From positions 7,130,001-7,194,000 of the forward strand of contig NZ_JACHMQ010000001.1 of the NCBI RefSeq assembly GCF_014208105.1: a DNA stretch of 64,000 nt. Reading direction: 5' to 3'. A program made the translations under genes and the position numbers. Positions 48,175 through 55,004 of the stretch are shown here, in pieces. A model generated the notes under the pieces. That model did not search any database. It was not told the DNA's origin and was given only the letters and a program-made list of their open reading frames with translations. The DNA comes from Actinomadura coerulea. GTDB taxonomy: Bacteria; Actinomycetota; Actinomycetes; Streptosporangiales; Streptosporangiaceae. The first letter of the stretch is position 1. Each line of letters starts with the position of its first letter.

Positions 48175-49374
48175 TCAGCCGAATCGGCGCGCCGAGGTCA
48201 CCGGCCGCAGCGGGGATATCTTCACGACGTCCCCCGTCTGCGGAGCCTCCACCATCTTGCCGTCCCCGTAATAAATGGCGACGTGATGCGGCGGAGAACC
48301 GAAGAAGAGCAGGTCGCCGGGCCGAAGGGCGTTCGTCGGAACATGGCTGCCGCGCGGGTCGCTGACCTGGTCGCCGGTGTAGTGCCCGAGCGCGATCCGT
48401 CCCCGGGACGCCTGGTACACCGCGTACAGCGTCAGGCCGCTGCAGTCGAACCCGAAGTACAGGCGCCCGTCATAGCCGCCCGGTGAGCAGCAGATGCCCC
48501 GGGTGGGCCCGCTGTAGTTGCCGCCGCCCCACGCGTACGGCGTGCCCAGCCAGCACAGCGACCAGGCCACCACCGCGGCGCCGAACTCGAGGTCCTCCGC
48601 CGGCTTCTTGCCGGTCTTCGCGCACTCGGACACGACCGCGCCGCTGCCGCCGCTCAGCCCGTCCGGCGCGCCGGTGTAGGCGACGGGGTCCTCGTCGTCG
48701 ACCAGCCTGATCTTGAACAGCCGGGTGATGGCCGCCCGGTCGCCGTTGGGGAAGGCCAGGATGTCGTCGTCGCCGCATCTGATCTCCACGACGGGCCCGC
48801 TGCCCGTGGAGCCCTCCGGGCCCGGCCCGGTCGTGTAGTCGCAGTGCGGCGGGATCAACCTCGCGACGGCCCGTGCCGTCCCCGAACGGCCGATGCCCTT
48901 CTTCCCCGCCCTGTCGGTGCACAGGTTCCGGCCGTTCCGGAGATCGTCCTTCTCCCGCTCGGTGAGCTCGTCCTCCCGCTTGAGCTGGCAGAGCTTCGTG
49001 GCGGCCTGCACCATGGCCGTGTAGCCCATCATCCCGCTCAACCGGACCTTGGTCGCACGGGTCTCGTTCTTGTCCGCGTACTTCTCCGCGACCTTCTCGG
49101 GCGGGGAGTCCACCATCCAGTAGCCGACCGACGACGGGTCGCGGCCCCAGCCGACCAGCTGGTCGACGGCCTTGTCGCGGAGCGGCGCGAGGGTACCGAG
49201 CGCCGCCGCGTCCGCGCCTATCTGCGCCTGGTTTCGCATGTCGCCCGCCTGGGCGATCCGGCCGAACATGAGGAAGCCGCCGGCGAGCATGATGGCGACG
49301 CCCATGACAAGGACCGACGTCGCGACCCCCGCGTCGCCCCCGTGCCCGCCAGCGGATCTGATCCGTCGCAGCAT
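48175..49374 (-). CDS. Tad/TadG-like anchor fused to an NlpC/P60 peptidoglycan hydrolase
   Basis: 399 residues. Residues about 12-60 are a Tad (TadG/TadE-like) N-terminus: GGDAGVATSVLVMGVAIMLAGGF then DMRNQAQIGADAAALGTLAPLR. A mixed 180-residue middle with several cysteines follows. The C-terminal 145 residues are an NlpC/P60 papain-like domain: Cys C311 in FDCSGLTLYAVYQ, His H363/H364 in PPHHVAIYYGDGKMVEAP, and GTPYAWGG before the Cys. The family cleaves D-Glu-to-diamino-acid links of cell-wall peptides. An enzyme tethered to a Tad-type helix could open the wall for the pilus or act on other cells. Own promoter with site 4. Confidence 0.85.
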   Translation of the reverse strand: MLRRIRSAGGHGGDAGVATSVLVMGVAIMLAGGFLMFGRIAQAGDMRNQAQIGADAAALGTLAPLRDKAVDQLVGWGRDPSSVGYWMVDSPPEKVAEKYADKNETRATKVRLSGMMGYTAMVQAATKLCQLKREDELTEREKDDLRNGRNLCTDRAGKKGIGRSGTARAVARLIPPHCDYTTGPGPEGSTGSGPVVEIRCGDDDILAFPNGDRAAITRLFKIRLVDDEDPVAYTGAPDGLSGGSGAVVSECAKTGKKPAEDLEFGAAVVAWSLCWLGTPYAWGGGNYSGPTRGICCSPGGYDGRLYFGFDCSGLTLYAVYQASRGRIALGHYTGDQVSDPRGSHVPTNALRPGDLLFFGSPPHHVAIYYGDGKMVEAPQTGDVVKISPLRPVTSARRFG

Positions 49375-49419
49375 CTGCGCCCCATCTTCACGAGATCGGC
49401 CCCATTACCCCCGGAAAAA

Positions 49420-49461
49420 CTCTAAGGAGCCGTTGATCGGGAAGACAGGGCCCTGAGGCCC
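49420..49461 (-). promoter_or_regulatory. Tad-locus palindrome, site 4, with -10 box
   Basis: GGGCCC-TG-AGGCCC (49448-49461); 22 bases on is TTAGAG (minus strand, 49425-49420). The TA falls at the same distance from the palindrome as at sites 3 and 8. About 40 bases of leader precede the ATG at 49374. Confidence 0.75.
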
Positions 49462-49500
49462 AATGAGAAATGGCGCCGGCGGCCCGCCGGCCCTGGCGCG

Positions 49501-50265
49501 TCAGAGGGTGTACGGGACGGGGAGATCCGGCACGAGCGTCTTCACCCTGTCGTCGACGGCCCCTTTCGCGGTGACTCCGATGTCGTGCCGCTGCAGTGCC
49601 TTGTCCTTGACCGCATAGACGGTCGCGGTGAAGCCTCTGCCGCTCGCCTCGGCCGCGGGTTGCTTGATGCGCGGACGGTACTCGGCGAGGATCTCGTCGC
49701 GGCGCTCGGCCGCGGCGCCGGTGATGCCGGGCCGGAACTCGATGTCCTCCACCCGTCCGACCACATAGGTGAGGACGCCTCCCGGGCGGGTCGTCTCCAC
49801 GTAGGCGCGCGCGAGCGCGACCGCGGTGGCGGCGTCCCCCACGGCCGTCCCGTCGGCGGCGGTCACCCTTCCGAAGGCCTCGGGGACGCCGGTCAGCAGC
49901 TCGACCCGTCCGCCGCCCGTGGCGACGTGCAGCTGGACCGGATGCGGGCTCTGCCGGTAGTCCACGCGGTAGATGGCCCAGGTCCGCAGGAACGGCGCCT
50001 CCACCCGGGTCAGCCGGCTGCCGCCCAGCGCGACGATCCGCGCCTCCTCCTGCCGGCCTTCGGCCAGCAACCCCTGGCTGATCGTCTGGCGGAGCCGCTC
50101 GTCCGGCCTCGCGCTCGGCCGGGGCGTCCCGGAGCCGTCCGCCCCGGAGCTCGACGCGCACCCCGCCAGGACCAGCACCGCGAGGGCGAGCGCCAGGCCC
50201 GCGAAGAGGCGGCCGGGACGACGCCGGTCAGCAGAAGATCCACAGGAAACAGTCGTGTGCGTCAT
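49501..50265 (-). CDS. Lipoprotein downstream of the Flp-metallopeptidase gene
   Basis: 254 residues from ATG 50265 (GGAAGG upstream), overlapping the 3' end of the upstream gene by 38 bases, so co-translated. Signal peptide with lipobox LAGC (about C41). The mature part is rich in beta strands (WAIYRVDYRQSPHPVQLHVATGGGRVELLTG) with a Tyr/Arg-rich second half (YVVGRVEDIEFRPGITG...EYRPRIKQP). No family recognised. Position mirrors the lipoprotein after the Flp-fused protein at 46660, hinting at a paired role (partner, chaperone or protection). Confidence 0.75.
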   Translation of the reverse strand: MTHTTVSCGSSADRRRPGRLFAGLALALAVLVLAGCASSSGADGSGTPRPSARPDERLRQTISQGLLAEGRQEEARIVALGGSRLTRVEAPFLRTWAIYRVDYRQSPHPVQLHVATGGGRVELLTGVPEAFGRVTAADGTAVGDAATAVALARAYVETTRPGGVLTYVVGRVEDIEFRPGITGAAAERRDEILAEYRPRIKQPAAEASGRGFTATVYAVKDKALQRHDIGVTAKGAVDDRVKTLVPDLPVPYTL

Positions 50266-51151
50266 CCCATGCCTTCCCGTAGTTGTCGGCGTACTTGTGC
50301 TTGTCCACCGAGGAGACGACCTCTCCGTTGACAAATGCCTGCTTCACTCTCTCACGCCCCGCCTTTTCTCCCACGGCCTTCTCGCCGGCGGCGTCCAGCG
50401 GCGGGCGCTGTGCCTTCTGACGTGCGGCGTTCTCCTGTGCGACGGCGGCGTTGTAGGCGTCTTCGTATTCCTGCTGCAGAAGGGTGCCGGGAGCGTTGCC
50501 GTTCCGGTTCCTCTGCAACTCCTGGTTGTTCTGGATGGCCTCGACCGTGCCCTCGGTCTCCTCATCGATGGACTTGTCGATGAACTCGGCGCGGCTGAGC
50601 TTCTTGATATCGGGGTCGTTCCGGTGCTCGGCGTGGTTCACCTCGTGCACGAACGTGTTGGCCCGGCCCTCCGGCGACTGCTTGGTGTCGACGTAGAAGA
50701 CGTTCGCGTCACCGTCGTAGTACGACCCGCCGCCCGGCCGGTAGATGACGCGCACCCCGTGGTCCTTCACCCACGTGAGCGCGTCCCGGCCGAGTTGCGT
50801 CTCGTTGAGGACGGCCTCGGTCTCGGGCTGCTCCTTGGGCGGCGGCGGTGCCGGCGGCTGCGGGACGGGCGGCCCGGGGCTCGGACTCGGCAGCCGTGTC
50901 GGGCCGTGGCCCGCGCCCCCTCCGCCGTCACCGGCGCCGCCGGCCCCCTGCCGAGTGTCCGCGCACTGCCCTCCGAAGACACCGCAGACCGCGTTGCCGA
51001 GGCGTCCTTCGACCCGGGTCGAGACGAGCGTCACCAGCGTGCCCACGATAATGGCGCCGACGAGAATGAGGGCGCCGTATTCCAGGCCGCTCGCACCTCG
51101 CTCGTGATGTGCTCGCCCGCTGAACACATGCCGTGAGCCTTCTGACCGCAT
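50228..51151 (-). CDS. Flp-pilin-type signal fused to an HExxH metallopeptidase-like domain
   Basis: 307 residues. N-terminus HHERG19|ASGLEYGALIL with Glu at +5, a hydrophobic helix (about 25-45), then AVC56GVFGGQC63. A Pro-rich linker (about 85-110) leads to a domain with H169-E-V-N-H173 followed by AEHRNDP, the zinc HExxH signature; DEETEGTVEA (about 197-205) may supply the third ligand. The rest is Gln/Asn/Glu-rich helices ending CFLWIFC. Sequence around HEVNHAEH resembles small metallopeptidase domains found in polymorphic toxins (family name uncertain). Strong promoter with site 5; overlaps a lipoprotein gene downstream. Confidence 0.82.
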   Translation of the reverse strand: MRSEGSRHVFSGRAHHERGASGLEYGALILVGAIIVGTLVTLVSTRVEGRLGNAVCGVFGGQCADTRQGAGGAGDGGGGAGHGPTRLPSPSPGPPVPQPPAPPPPKEQPETEAVLNETQLGRDALTWVKDHGVRVIYRPGGGSYYDGDANVFYVDTKQSPEGRANTFVHEVNHAEHRNDPDIKKLSRAEFIDKSIDEETEGTVEAIQNNQELQRNRNGNAPGTLLQQEYEDAYNAAVAQENAARQKAQRPPLDAAGEKAVGEKAGRERVKQAFVNGEVVSSVDKHKYADNYGKAWDDAHDCFLWIFC

Positions 51152-51159
51152 CGCTCGAA

Positions 51160-51201
51160 ACTAGATCGGGGCGAGTCGTGCCTCCCAGAGCCCCTGGACC
51201 C
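51160..51201 (-). promoter_or_regulatory. Tad-locus palindrome, site 5, with -10 box
   Basis: GAGCCC-CT-GGACCC (51188-51201); 22 bases on is TCTAGT (minus strand, 51165-51160), eight bases before the ATG at 51151. The palindrome-to-ATG distance is 36 bases, identical to sites 3 and 6. Confidence 0.78.
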
Positions 51202-51231
51202 TTTTTCGGGCCCAGTTCCCGGCCCATCCGC

Positions 51232-51666
51232 TCACCGGCGGGCCTTTCGCCGGCCGCGGCGTTCGCCGGTGTCCGCCACTTCCGCGGCCCAGCGGCGGGA
51301 AAGGGTTCTGGAAAGGGCCAGACCGAGCGCGACGCCGAGAACGGCTTCGATGAGATGGAGGATCAGGCCGACCGCGGTGTCGGAGAACGGGATGCCGAGG
51401 GCGGCCGCGGCGAGACTGCCGAGCAGGGGGACGGGGAGCGCGGCGAGGACCCGGCCCGGCCCGCCTCTCCGGTCGCGCACGTAGCTGCCGGAGGTGATGG
51501 CCATGAAGGTGCAGAACAGCAGCCAGGGCAGGTGAACCCGCAGGACCTGAGCGTATTCGTCGACGGGTTCGCCCCGCTCGATCGCGGGGGCCGCCACCTT
51601 CAACGTGCAGACCGCGAGCGCCGCCACGAGCGCGGCCGCGAACCAGGCCGAAAGCAGAGCGCGCAT
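51232..51666 (-). CDS. Four-helix membrane protein, paralogue of the gene at 45713
   Basis: 144 residues with helices about 5-25, 44-62, 72-92 and 100-120, and a very basic tail (ERRGRRKARR). Shares the VLRVHLPWLL segment, the RDR loop and ALPVPLLGSLAA with the protein at 45713. Own promoter with site 6, 36 bases before the ATG, and immediately upstream of the Flp-metallopeptidase gene on the same strand. Possible membrane partner of that protein (inference). Confidence 0.72.
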   Translation of the reverse strand: MRALLSAWFAAALVAALAVCTLKVAAPAIERGEPVDEYAQVLRVHLPWLLFCTFMAITSGSYVRDRRGGPGRVLAALPVPLLGSLAAAALGIPFSDTAVGLILHLIEAVLGVALGLALSRTLSRRWAAEVADTGERRGRRKARR

Positions 51667-51676
51667 AGTCCAGCAC

Positions 51677-51716
51677 GGTAAACATTTAACGAGGAAATCC
51701 CAGGGCCTCCGGACCC
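51677..51716 (-). promoter_or_regulatory. Tad-locus palindrome, site 6, with -10 box
   Basis: GGGCCT-CC-GGACCC (51703-51716); 20 bases on is TTTACC (minus strand, 51682-51677), ten bases before the ATG at 51666. Confidence 0.7.
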
Positions 51717-51755
51717 GTCCGGACGTGCGCGTCCTGGCATTTCCGCTCGGGTTCT

Positions 51756-51769
51756 GGGCCTGCGGGCCC
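51756..51769. promoter_or_regulatory. Tad-locus palindrome, site 7
   Basis: GGGCCT-GC-GGGCCC, between sites 6 and 8 in the divergent spacer; TGGGCCT...GGGCCCA when extended. No -10 box at the usual distance. Confidence 0.6.
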
Positions 51770-51828
51770 AGCGGCGGAGCTTCATGCGCCCACGCGTCGG
51801 CGCGGCATTAGTCTCCGGCAAGTGAATT

Positions 51829-51869
51829 GGGTCCCAGGGCCCAAGCCCCGCAGAGAAACTCCGTCTACT
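51829..51869 (+). promoter_or_regulatory. Tad-locus palindrome, site 8, with -10 box
   Basis: GGGTCC-CA-GGGCCC (51829-51842), extending to TTGGGTCC-CA-GGGCCCAA; 21 bases on is TCTACT (51864-51869). Expected transcript start near 51876, so translation must begin at 51885 or later. Confidence 0.8.
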
Positions 51870-51884
51870 CTCATCAATCTTGAT

Positions 51885-53591
51885 ATGCACGGGGCAGCGG
51901 GGGTTCGCGCGATGTGGTGCGGTCGTTGGCAGGGCCGAAAAGGGGATTCCGGCGCCTCCGCGATCGAGTACGCGAGCCTGGTGCTCGTCGCTTCCGCGAT
52001 CATCACCGGGCTGCTGGCCATGTCCATTCCCAACGTGGTCTCGCCCAGGACAAGGGGCGCGATCTGCAAGGTGTTCCAGGGCGACGGCTGCGTCTCGCCC
52101 GAAGGCGGGGGAGGGAACGGAGCCGACGGGGGTACGGGGAATCCGGACGGCGGCACCGGCCAGGGCACCGACGGTGGAACCGGAACCGGAACCGACGGCG
52201 GGACCGGAACGGACGGCGGAACCGGCAACGGCGGCAACGGCGGCGGCAACAACGGCGGCAACGGGCCCGGCTGGAACCAGGCGTACACCGGGTTATCGCC
52301 GCTTCACGCGGTCACGCAAGGCTTCGGCGACCAGGTCGGCAACTTCTTCAGCGGCCTCGGCACCGGTGTCAAGCAACTGTTCTGGGACGGCCTCGGCAAG
52401 GCGATCGTCGACGACGTCACCGGCCTGGTGGACCTCGTCACCGACCCCGGCACCATCATCGACGCCGGCAAGTACATCTTCGAGCACCCCTGGGACGCGC
52501 TCCGCCAGATGGTGGTCGACGACGAGACCGTCGACATGTGGAACGACGGCAACTACCTCGGCGCCACCGGCCGCACGATCTGGAACGTCGGCTCCTGGTT
52601 CATCCCCTACTACGACGTCGGCAAGGGCGTCGGCAAGATAGGCAAGCTCGGCAAGCTGGGCAGGGCCGCTTCGAAGCTCGGCAAGGCCGGCAAGCTGGCC
52701 GAGGAGTCGGCCGGCGCCGCCGAACGCGCCGCGAAGGCCGCCAAGTCCGGCGATCTCGTCGGTGCCCGCAAGGCCGCCGACGAGGCGAAACAGAAGGCCG
52801 ACGACGCCAAACGGCTGGCCGGCTGCAAACCCGGGGCCTTGGGCCCGCCCCGCGGGGGATCCTTCTCGGCCCCCGCGGGCGCGCTGACGCTGCCGGTCCT
52901 CCGCGGCGCAGAGGGACTCGCCGTCCACCTGCGCGCGGCGGCGCCGAAGACCCCGTGCGAGAAGGCCGACGCGAGCAAGACCAGGGTCGACCAGGCCCTG
53001 CGCGACGCCGCCCTGAAGAAGATCGCGCAGCTCCGCAACGCCGGCCCCGGCGCCCACGGCGTCCAGCGCCACCTCGACCCACCGGACGACCGCATCAAGC
53101 TGCGCCTGGGCGAGCCCAAGTACAACCCGGACGGGACGCCGCAGCTCTACGGCCCGACCAGTAACTACCAGGGGTACGTCAAGGGCGACAACGCCACCAA
53201 GGTCGACCCCATGAACCCGAATCCCCGCCGCCCGGACGGCACGCTCGACAACACCGACGCCATAACCAACGGAACGCACAAGGTCGGGCCCTTCTCCACC
53301 AAGTTCAGCGACCCGCTCGACTTCGCGCTTGCGGAGGGCGCCGCCCGCGCGAAGCTCACGAACTTCCCTCCGAGCGGCACGCAGGCGGTGGAGGTCTCGA
53401 TCAACGACCTGCCGGCCGGGGCGGCGAGCCGGATGAAGGGCTGGTACCGCGACGCGGCCGACCCCAGGCAGTTCAAGGCGATCGACTTCCAGAACGCGAC
53501 GATCCGCGCCATCTACAAGCTGGACGCGAACGGGAAACCGTACCTCTACACCATGTATCCCGACCCGGTGAAAGCCCTGAATCCGCCATGA
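51885..53591 (+). CDS. Flp-pilin-type signal fused to a polymorphic-toxin-like protein
   Basis: 568 residues from ATG 51885 (placed by the promoter; ATG 51912 is an alternative). Order: basic start; G23|ASAIEY with Glu at +5; hydrophobic helix (about 29-50); AIC61KVFQGDGC69; a Gly/Thr/Asp/Asn linker (about 73-128); a hydrophobic/helical 'pre-toxin'-like region (about 135-250: GLVDLVTDPGTIID, GRTIWNVGSWFIPYYDVGKGVGKIGKLGKLG) as seen before the toxin in many actinobacterial polymorphic toxins; an Ala/Lys helical region; and a C-terminal domain of about 180 residues starting near GAHGVQRHLDPPDDRIKLRLG. The H-x4-RH pattern recalls toxin RNases of the BECR/EndoU-like kind, but that is a guess. A propeller-like gene follows on the same strand. 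Confidence 0.8.
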   Translation: MHGAAGVRAMWCGRWQGRKGDSGASAIEYASLVLVASAIITGLLAMSIPNVVSPRTRGAICKVFQGDGCVSPEGGGGNGADGGTGNPDGGTGQGTDGGTGTGTDGGTGTDGGTGNGGNGGGNNGGNGPGWNQAYTGLSPLHAVTQGFGDQVGNFFSGLGTGVKQLFWDGLGKAIVDDVTGLVDLVTDPGTIIDAGKYIFEHPWDALRQMVVDDETVDMWNDGNYLGATGRTIWNVGSWFIPYYDVGKGVGKIGKLGKLGRAASKLGKAGKLAEESAGAAERAAKAAKSGDLVGARKAADEAKQKADDAKRLAGCKPGALGPPRGGSFSAPAGALTLPVLRGAEGLAVHLRAAAPKTPCEKADASKTRVDQALRDAALKKIAQLRNAGPGAHGVQRHLDPPDDRIKLRLGEPKYNPDGTPQLYGPTSNYQGYVKGDNATKVDPMNPNPRRPDGTLDNTDAITNGTHKVGPFSTKFSDPLDFALAEGAARAKLTNFPPSGTQAVEVSINDLPAGAASRMKGWYRDAADPRQFKAIDFQNATIRAIYKLDANGKPYLYTMYPDPVKALNPP

Positions 53592-53693
53592 CGGCCTCAC
53601 CGTGCCGCCAATTCGGGGTGTGGCACGGTGGGAGCGAGTCGTGGTCCCCGAGCATCGTCTTTGGCGGCGCGCCGCCCGGAGGAGGTAGGCAGA

Positions 53694-54767
53694 GTGATTC
53701 GTCCACGGCTGCTGCTCGTGTACCGCACGAAACACACCAGGCTGCTGCGCAGCGGAGCCGGAGTGATCGACCGCACCGGGTCCGTGCCGCGCCTGCTGAT
53801 CCGCACCGAGAAGGGTCTGGCCGTCCATGACATGACGGCGGAAGGCGCCCGGTCCGCCGAGCCCGCGGCCTTCTTCCCCGGTCGCGCCCGGGGACGAGCG
53901 ATCATCGGGGCCGGCCCCGTCGCCCCGGACCTGTCCCACGCCGTGCTCGTGGACGAGGACTCCTACCGGCTCGTCACGCGGGACGGGACCCTGCTGTGGG
54001 AACGCCCGGACACGGGCCCGGCCGGCAACCCCGTCCGCTACGTGCGCTGGGCCCAGCCGTCCGGAGCCGAGCCGCGGGTGTGGCTGGCCGTCCCTCCCGG
54101 CGGCGGGCGCCCGAACGAAGCGATCGACCTGGCGCTCTACAGCGTCGCGGGCGACGAACTCGACCGGCTGACCCTCCCGGTCGGCGGCCGTCAGCGCTCG
54201 GTCGACCTCGTCCTGGGGCCCGAGGCGCGCCCCTTAGCGGCGGGCGTCCGCGTCGCCGCCCGAGCGATGACCTTCCGGGTCGGCCCCGGCGGCGCGGTCT
54301 CGCACGCCGCGGACCGCGCACTCCTGGACGGCGACCCCAGCGGTTCCGGATTCGTCACCGTCGGCCTGAGCGACGGCGGCGACACCACCGACGTGCGATG
54401 GCACTCCGCCCGCGGAGACGACACCGCCACCGTGGTCACATGCGCCGGCCTCCTCGCCTCCGAACGGGACACGGAGCCGGTGCACATCGCCCCCAACCTC
54501 ACCGGCCACAGCGGTGGTCATCTGAGCGACGATCTCCTGCTCCTCGAAATGGAGGACGCCTATGACGAGATCGAGACCGAGCTCTTCGGGGCGGAGCGCT
54601 GGCGCCCGTCCAGCCACTGGCTGGTGAGGTCCGGACGGGCGCTCGGGATGATCGCCTACCCCGAGCAGAGCCACCTCGACGACCTCACCCCGGCCGTGCC
54701 GTTCGGAGACGGGACGTGGCTGACCCACGGCCGCGACGTGCTCTACCGCTGGGGCCTCGACCGCTGA
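53694..54767 (+). CDS. Beta-propeller-like protein after the toxin-like gene; candidate immunity protein
   Basis: 357 residues from GTG 53694 (GGAGGAGG upstream). No signal peptide or membrane helix, so cytosolic. Blade-like repeats (LLIRTEKGLAVHDMTAEG, AVLVDEDSYRLVTRDGTLLWERP, FVTVGLSDGGDTTDVRW) and a C-terminal FGDGTWLTHGRDVLYRW that matches the paralogue at 13689. It lies 102 bases after the toxin-like gene with no palindrome in between, so probably co-transcribed. An immunity role fits the position, but the paralogue at 13689 has no toxin beside it, which weakens that idea. Confidence 0.6.
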   Translation: MIRPRLLLVYRTKHTRLLRSGAGVIDRTGSVPRLLIRTEKGLAVHDMTAEGARSAEPAAFFPGRARGRAIIGAGPVAPDLSHAVLVDEDSYRLVTRDGTLLWERPDTGPAGNPVRYVRWAQPSGAEPRVWLAVPPGGGRPNEAIDLALYSVAGDELDRLTLPVGGRQRSVDLVLGPEARPLAAGVRVAARAMTFRVGPGGAVSHAADRALLDGDPSGSGFVTVGLSDGGDTTDVRWHSARGDDTATVVTCAGLLASERDTEPVHIAPNLTGHSGGHLSDDLLLLEMEDAYDEIETELFGAERWRPSSHWLVRSGRALGMIAYPEQSHLDDLTPAVPFGDGTWLTHGRDVLYRWGLDR

Positions 54768-54841
54768 GCGGGGCGGCCCGTTAAGCCGCCGGCGACCCGT
54801 ACGGACACCTCTTCGCGCATTTCTCCCGAGTGGGCATTGCT

Positions 54842-54855
54842 AGGCCCTCGGACCC
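54842..54855. promoter_or_regulatory. Tad-locus palindrome, site 9
   Basis: AGGCCC-TC-GGACCC, in the spacer before the membrane spermidine-synthase-like gene. Confidence 0.65.
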
Positions 54856-54889
54856 AGGTTTTCTCTCCCATGCACAGCGGGCCGAATTT

Positions 54890-54930
54890 GGGCCCACGGG
54901 CCCTCAAAAATGACTCCAGAGCACAGTTAC
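54890..54930 (+). promoter_or_regulatory. Tad-locus palindrome, site 10, with -10 box
   Basis: GGGCCC-AC-GGGCCC (54890-54903), extending to TGGGCCC...GGGCCC; AGTTAC (54925-54930) lies 21 bases on, in line with the other sites. About 70 bases of leader would precede the TTG at 55005. Confidence 0.68.
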
Positions 54931-55004
54931 GCTCGGCCGCGGAGAAGTCTTCATCGACGAATACCGCCGCATGCGGACACCGACCTATCGCGAGGAGCGC
55001 GCAG

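Noticed and set aside
51822..51884. N-terminal extension of the toxin-like Flp-fused protein to 51822
   Set aside because: This segment holds the palindrome and the -10 box, so it is promoter DNA rather than coding.
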